6,303 bases of DNA, taken from positions 1-6,303 of the forward strand of contig CAMWLH010000132.1 in the NCBI GenBank assembly GCA_947175045.1, in the 5' to 3' direction. Positions 4,358-6,303 of this stretch are shown piece by piece. Made by a program: the position numbers and the translations under genes. Below the pieces are notes generated by a model, which was not told the DNA's origin, did no database searches, and saw only the letters and a list, made by a program, of their open reading frames with translations. This DNA is from an uncultured Clostridia bacterium. GTDB taxonomy: Bacteria > Bacillota > Clostridia > Oscillospirales > Ruminococcaceae. How positions within the stretch are numbered: position 1 is the stretch's first letter; the number at the start of each line of letters is the position of its first letter.

Positions 4358-5592
4358 TATGTCCGATACTCCGCGTTGATTTTCACATAATCAAAGGTAA
4401 GATCGCAGCCCCAGGCAATCGCGCTTGCTTCGCCGCTGTGTAGGTCGATAAGTATTTTGACCTCGCCCTCCGACAGTATCTCCGCTGCCGCTTCCTCCGA
4501 GAAATCCGTGCCGAATCCGCCGCTGCACACCGTGACCTTGCCCTTTTCTCCCGCGAACTCCACGGAGACCTTTGACAGATCGAAATCTCCCTCCGCGTAG
4601 CCCAGCGCGCAAAGGATACGTCCCCAGTTGGCGTCCGCCGCGAACATCGCCGCCTTTACAAGGCTGGAGCACACCACCGACTTTGCCGCGGATTTAGCCG
4701 TCTTTTCGTCGGGAGCGCCGTTTACAATGCACTCCAGAAGTCTTGTAGCGCCCTCTCCGTCGCGGGCGGTCTCCCTCGCGAAATTCATCATGACCGCATA
4801 CAGAGCGTTTTCAAACAGCTCGTAGTTCTTGTCCTCACAGTTGATCTCGGGATTTTTTGCCAGACCAGAGGACATAAGTATCAGCGTGTCGTTGGTAGAT
4901 GTGTCTCCGTCCACGCTCACCATGCTGTAGGTGCGGTCGTTCACTTTGCGCAGAGCCTTTTCGAGAAGCTCTCCCGTAATAGCAACGTCGGTGGTGATAA
5001 ACGCCAGCATCGTTGCCATATTGGGGTGTATCATTCCGCTCCCCTTTGAGATACCGCCGACATGGCACTTCCTGCCCTCTATCTCAAATTCCACCGCAAG
5101 TTCCTTTTTGCGGGTGTCGGTGGTCATGATAGCCTCCATAGCTTCGCCGCTCTTTTTGGGTGACAGCGATTTTGCGAGAGTGGGAATACGCTGCTTTATC
5201 GGTTTTATATTCAGCTTCTGCCCGATAACCCCGGTAGAAGCCACTATAACGTCGTTCTCATCGATATCCAGCGCCTGCGCGGTGAGAGCGCACATTTTGT
5301 TGGCAATTTCTATCCCATTGCTGTTGCAGGTGTTGGCGTTGCCGCTGTTGACGATTATCGCCTGCGCGTAGCCGTCCTCAAGGTGCTTTTTTGTTACGGT
5401 GATAGGCGCGCCTTTGACCTTGTTTGTTGTATAGAGAGCTGCCGTTCTGCATCTTTCCGCGCAGAATATCATAGCGAGATCGCGCTTGGTGGTGTTGCCC
5501 TCCTTTATCCCCGCGATGATACCTCCCGCGGCAAATCCCGCAGCGGCGCAAACGCCGCCGTCCACAAATTCATATCCCTTAAACTTGACCAT
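4357..5592 (-). CDS. argJ: Glutamate N-acetyltransferase / ornithine acetyltransferase, 411 residues
   Basis: ArgJ moves the acetyl group from N-acetylornithine to glutamate, releasing ornithine and recycling N-acetylglutamate; some members also use acetyl-CoA. It is made as a precursor that cuts itself in front of a threonine. Here the site is in SKGSGMIHPNMATML, between Ala193 and Thr194, and Thr194 becomes the nucleophile of the beta chain. Other landmarks are NSGNANTCN (82-90), ASTGVIG with the oxyanion pair Thr120-Gly121, MTTDT (156-160), the GDTSTNDT region, DGEGATRLLE and the C-terminal NAEYRT. Length is normal. I chose ATG at 5592, not the in-frame GTG at 5631, because GGGAG stands 7 bases before it, the protein then begins like the family, and the longer start would run into the HAD gene. 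No argA or argE is in view, which fits the acetyl-cycle route; whether this enzyme is mono- or bifunctional cannot be read here. Confidence 0.97.
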   Translation of the reverse strand: MVKFKGYEFVDGGVCAAAGFAAGGIIAGIKEGNTTKRDLAMIFCAERCRTAALYTTNKVKGAPITVTKKHLEDGYAQAIIVNSGNANTCNSNGIEIANKMCALTAQALDIDENDVIVASTGVIGQKLNIKPIKQRIPTLAKSLSPKKSGEAMEAIMTTDTRKKELAVEFEIEGRKCHVGGISKGSGMIHPNMATMLAFITTDVAITGELLEKALRKVNDRTYSMVSVDGDTSTNDTLILMSSGLAKNPEINCEDKNYELFENALYAVMMNFARETARDGEGATRLLECIVNGAPDEKTAKSAAKSVVCSSLVKAAMFAADANWGRILCALGYAEGDFDLSKVSVEFAGEKGKVTVCSGGFGTDFSEEAAAEILSEGEVKILIDLHSGEASAIAWGCDLTFDYVKINAEYRT

Positions 5593-5599
5593 TTTTAGT

Positions 5600-5604
5600 C
5601 TCCC
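5600..5604 (-). promoter_or_regulatory. Ribosome binding site that decides the argJ start
   Basis: GGGAG on the minus strand lies 7 bases before ATG 5592 and just after the HAD stop codon (5609-5611). No comparable site was noted for the upstream GTG at 5631, which falls inside the HAD reading frame. This supports the 411-residue ArgJ. Confidence 0.75.
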
Positions 5605-5608
5605 GATT

Positions 5609-6226
5609 TCATAAAATTTCGCAAAGCTCACTAAGGCTGTTTACCGTATAGTCGGCTTTTTCAATCTCATTTTTTATGCTCCAATACCGCCAAAAACCTT
5701 GCCTTATCCAAACTGTATGCATACCCAATAAATTTGCCGGTACGATATCATTATCTATTCTATCACCGATCATAACCGAATCACTTGCTTTGCAGCCGCT
5801 TTGGCTCAAAGCTGTTTCAAATATCCTTTTATCGGGCTTGGCAACCCCTTCCTCCGCGGAAGCAACGACCAGATCGATATATTTTATCAGACCGTAACTC
5901 TCTAAACGCTGCTTGGTTCCGAGGGACTGATTTGCAATAACTCCGATTTTGTATTTGCCGCTAAAAAAATCAAGACATTTAACAGTGTCGCCGTAAGGAG
6001 TTTCATACTCTTTATCCCAGCTCGGCAAGCTTACTCCAAACAATTTTGCTGTTTCCAGATCGCCCTTTTGGTTTTGTTTGTAAAAATCAAGGGCAGTCTT
6101 GTAAGCATTATCATATGTGACATTTGCCGCTTCGGCTATTTTCCTTATTCGGGCTTCATATGCGAGATGTTCATCAATCAATGTCGAACCGATGTCAAAA
6201 AACAGCCATTCTGCGTTTTTTATCAT
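5609..6226 (-). CDS. HAD-superfamily hydrolase with altered motif I (DxGxT), 205 residues
   Basis: HAD-fold enzymes are mostly phosphatases that use an Asp nucleophile. Motif I is WLFFDIGSTLIDE (7-19): the nucleophile is Asp11, but the usual second Asp (general acid/base) is Gly13. Motif II is weak, VIANQS (96-101). Motif III is Lys130 in AKPDKRIF, and motif IV is VMIGDRIDNDI with Asp155 and Asp160. An alpha-helical cap (about 20-80) fits a small C1-cap member. The ATG overlaps the argC stop as ATGA, and argJ starts 16 bases after its stop, so it is embedded in the arg operon. It is clearly AT-richer than argJ: three sampled 60-base lines (5641, 5701, 6061) are 37% G+C and another (5761) 45%, against 58-62% in two argJ lines. 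That points to later arrival. Substrate unknown; the Gly13 change could lower or alter phosphatase activity. Confidence 0.9.
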   Translation of the reverse strand: MIKNAEWLFFDIGSTLIDEHLAYEARIRKIAEAANVTYDNAYKTALDFYKQNQKGDLETAKLFGVSLPSWDKEYETPYGDTVKCLDFFSGKYKIGVIANQSLGTKQRLESYGLIKYIDLVVASAEEGVAKPDKRIFETALSQSGCKASDSVMIGDRIDNDIVPANLLGMHTVWIRQGFWRYWSIKNEIEKADYTVNSLSELCEIL

Positions 6227-6303
6227 ATTAGCCCCGCTTTCTCGTCAATACCCATCATTATATTCAGACACTGCACCGCCGCGCCGCTTGCGCCCTTGCC
6301 GAG
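6223..6303 (-). CDS. argC: N-acetyl-gamma-glutamyl-phosphate reductase, C-terminal 26 residues
   Basis: The frame enters from the right edge and ends with TGA at 6223-6225. The visible tail contains LGKGASGAAVQ followed by NIMMGIDEKAGL, the usual C-terminus of ArgC, the NADPH-dependent enzyme that reduces N-acetylglutamyl phosphate to the semialdehyde (third step). The catalytic cysteine and cofactor domain are outside the window. The stop overlaps the HAD start by 4 bases. Identification rests on this short motif plus the position just before argJ, argB and argD. Confidence 0.88.
   Translation of the reverse strand, partial: LGKGASGAAVQCLNIMMGIDEKAGLI

Noticed and set aside
5593..5631. Longer argJ start at GTG 5631
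   Set aside because: It would overlap the HAD gene by 23 bases, adds a tail not expected in ArgJ, and the clear GGGAG fits ATG 5592.

Overview
The window is most of an arginine biosynthesis cluster, with every gene on the minus strand. Read in the direction of transcription (right to left) the order is: argC (last 26 codons only), a HAD-superfamily hydrolase, argJ, a cysteine-rich double zinc-ribbon protein, a 313-base non-coding gap, argB, argD, a small TIGR04076-like protein, a GNAT acetyltransferase, a 254-base gap, and argF (first 144 codons only). The protein sequences, the argC-J-B-D-F order, strong AGGAG ribosome binding sites and mixed base composition suggest a Firmicutes (Clostridia) genome, most like the Ruminococcus/Oscillospiraceae group. 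That placement is inferred from recalled family sequences, not from a search.

The arg genes cover the acetylated ornithine route and the first step beyond it. ArgJ makes N-acetylglutamate and releases ornithine by moving the acetyl group, ArgB phosphorylates N-acetylglutamate, ArgC reduces the acyl phosphate, ArgD transaminates the semialdehyde, and ArgF carbamoylates ornithine to citrulline. Many genes are tightly packed: argC/HAD overlap by 4 bases, argJ/zinc ribbon by 1, argD/TIGR04076-like by 8 and TIGR04076-like/GNAT by 4. Gaps of only 16 and 28 bases separate HAD/argJ and argB/argD. This implies co-transcription and probable translational coupling. Three non-arg genes therefore sit inside the arg unit and one more (GNAT) lies just before argF.

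The two larger gaps hold the least ordinary sequence. Three copies of a related intergenic repeat (449-585, 3561-3652, 3714-3847) all lie in the same orientation. Each is bounded by AT-rich inverted ends around an AAAATTTTCC(GCG) core and carries an identical CCTGCGTGGGC block. Two copies also contain a strong internal hairpin whose sequence differs completely between them. Two copies end 16-20 bases before the start codons of argF and argB, directly against the ribosome binding sites, so they would lie in the leader RNA of these genes.

Other points of interest are an AT-rich HAD gene between argC and argJ with an altered motif I (DxGxT), a duplicated zinc-ribbon protein coupled to argJ, and an argF fragment whose last ~25 codons depart from the family, including the carbamoyl-phosphate motif HPCQ read as HTCK. 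The last point looks more like poor sequence at the edge than biology. Nothing here proves a new system. The repeat family and the accessory genes in the arg operon are the best leads.
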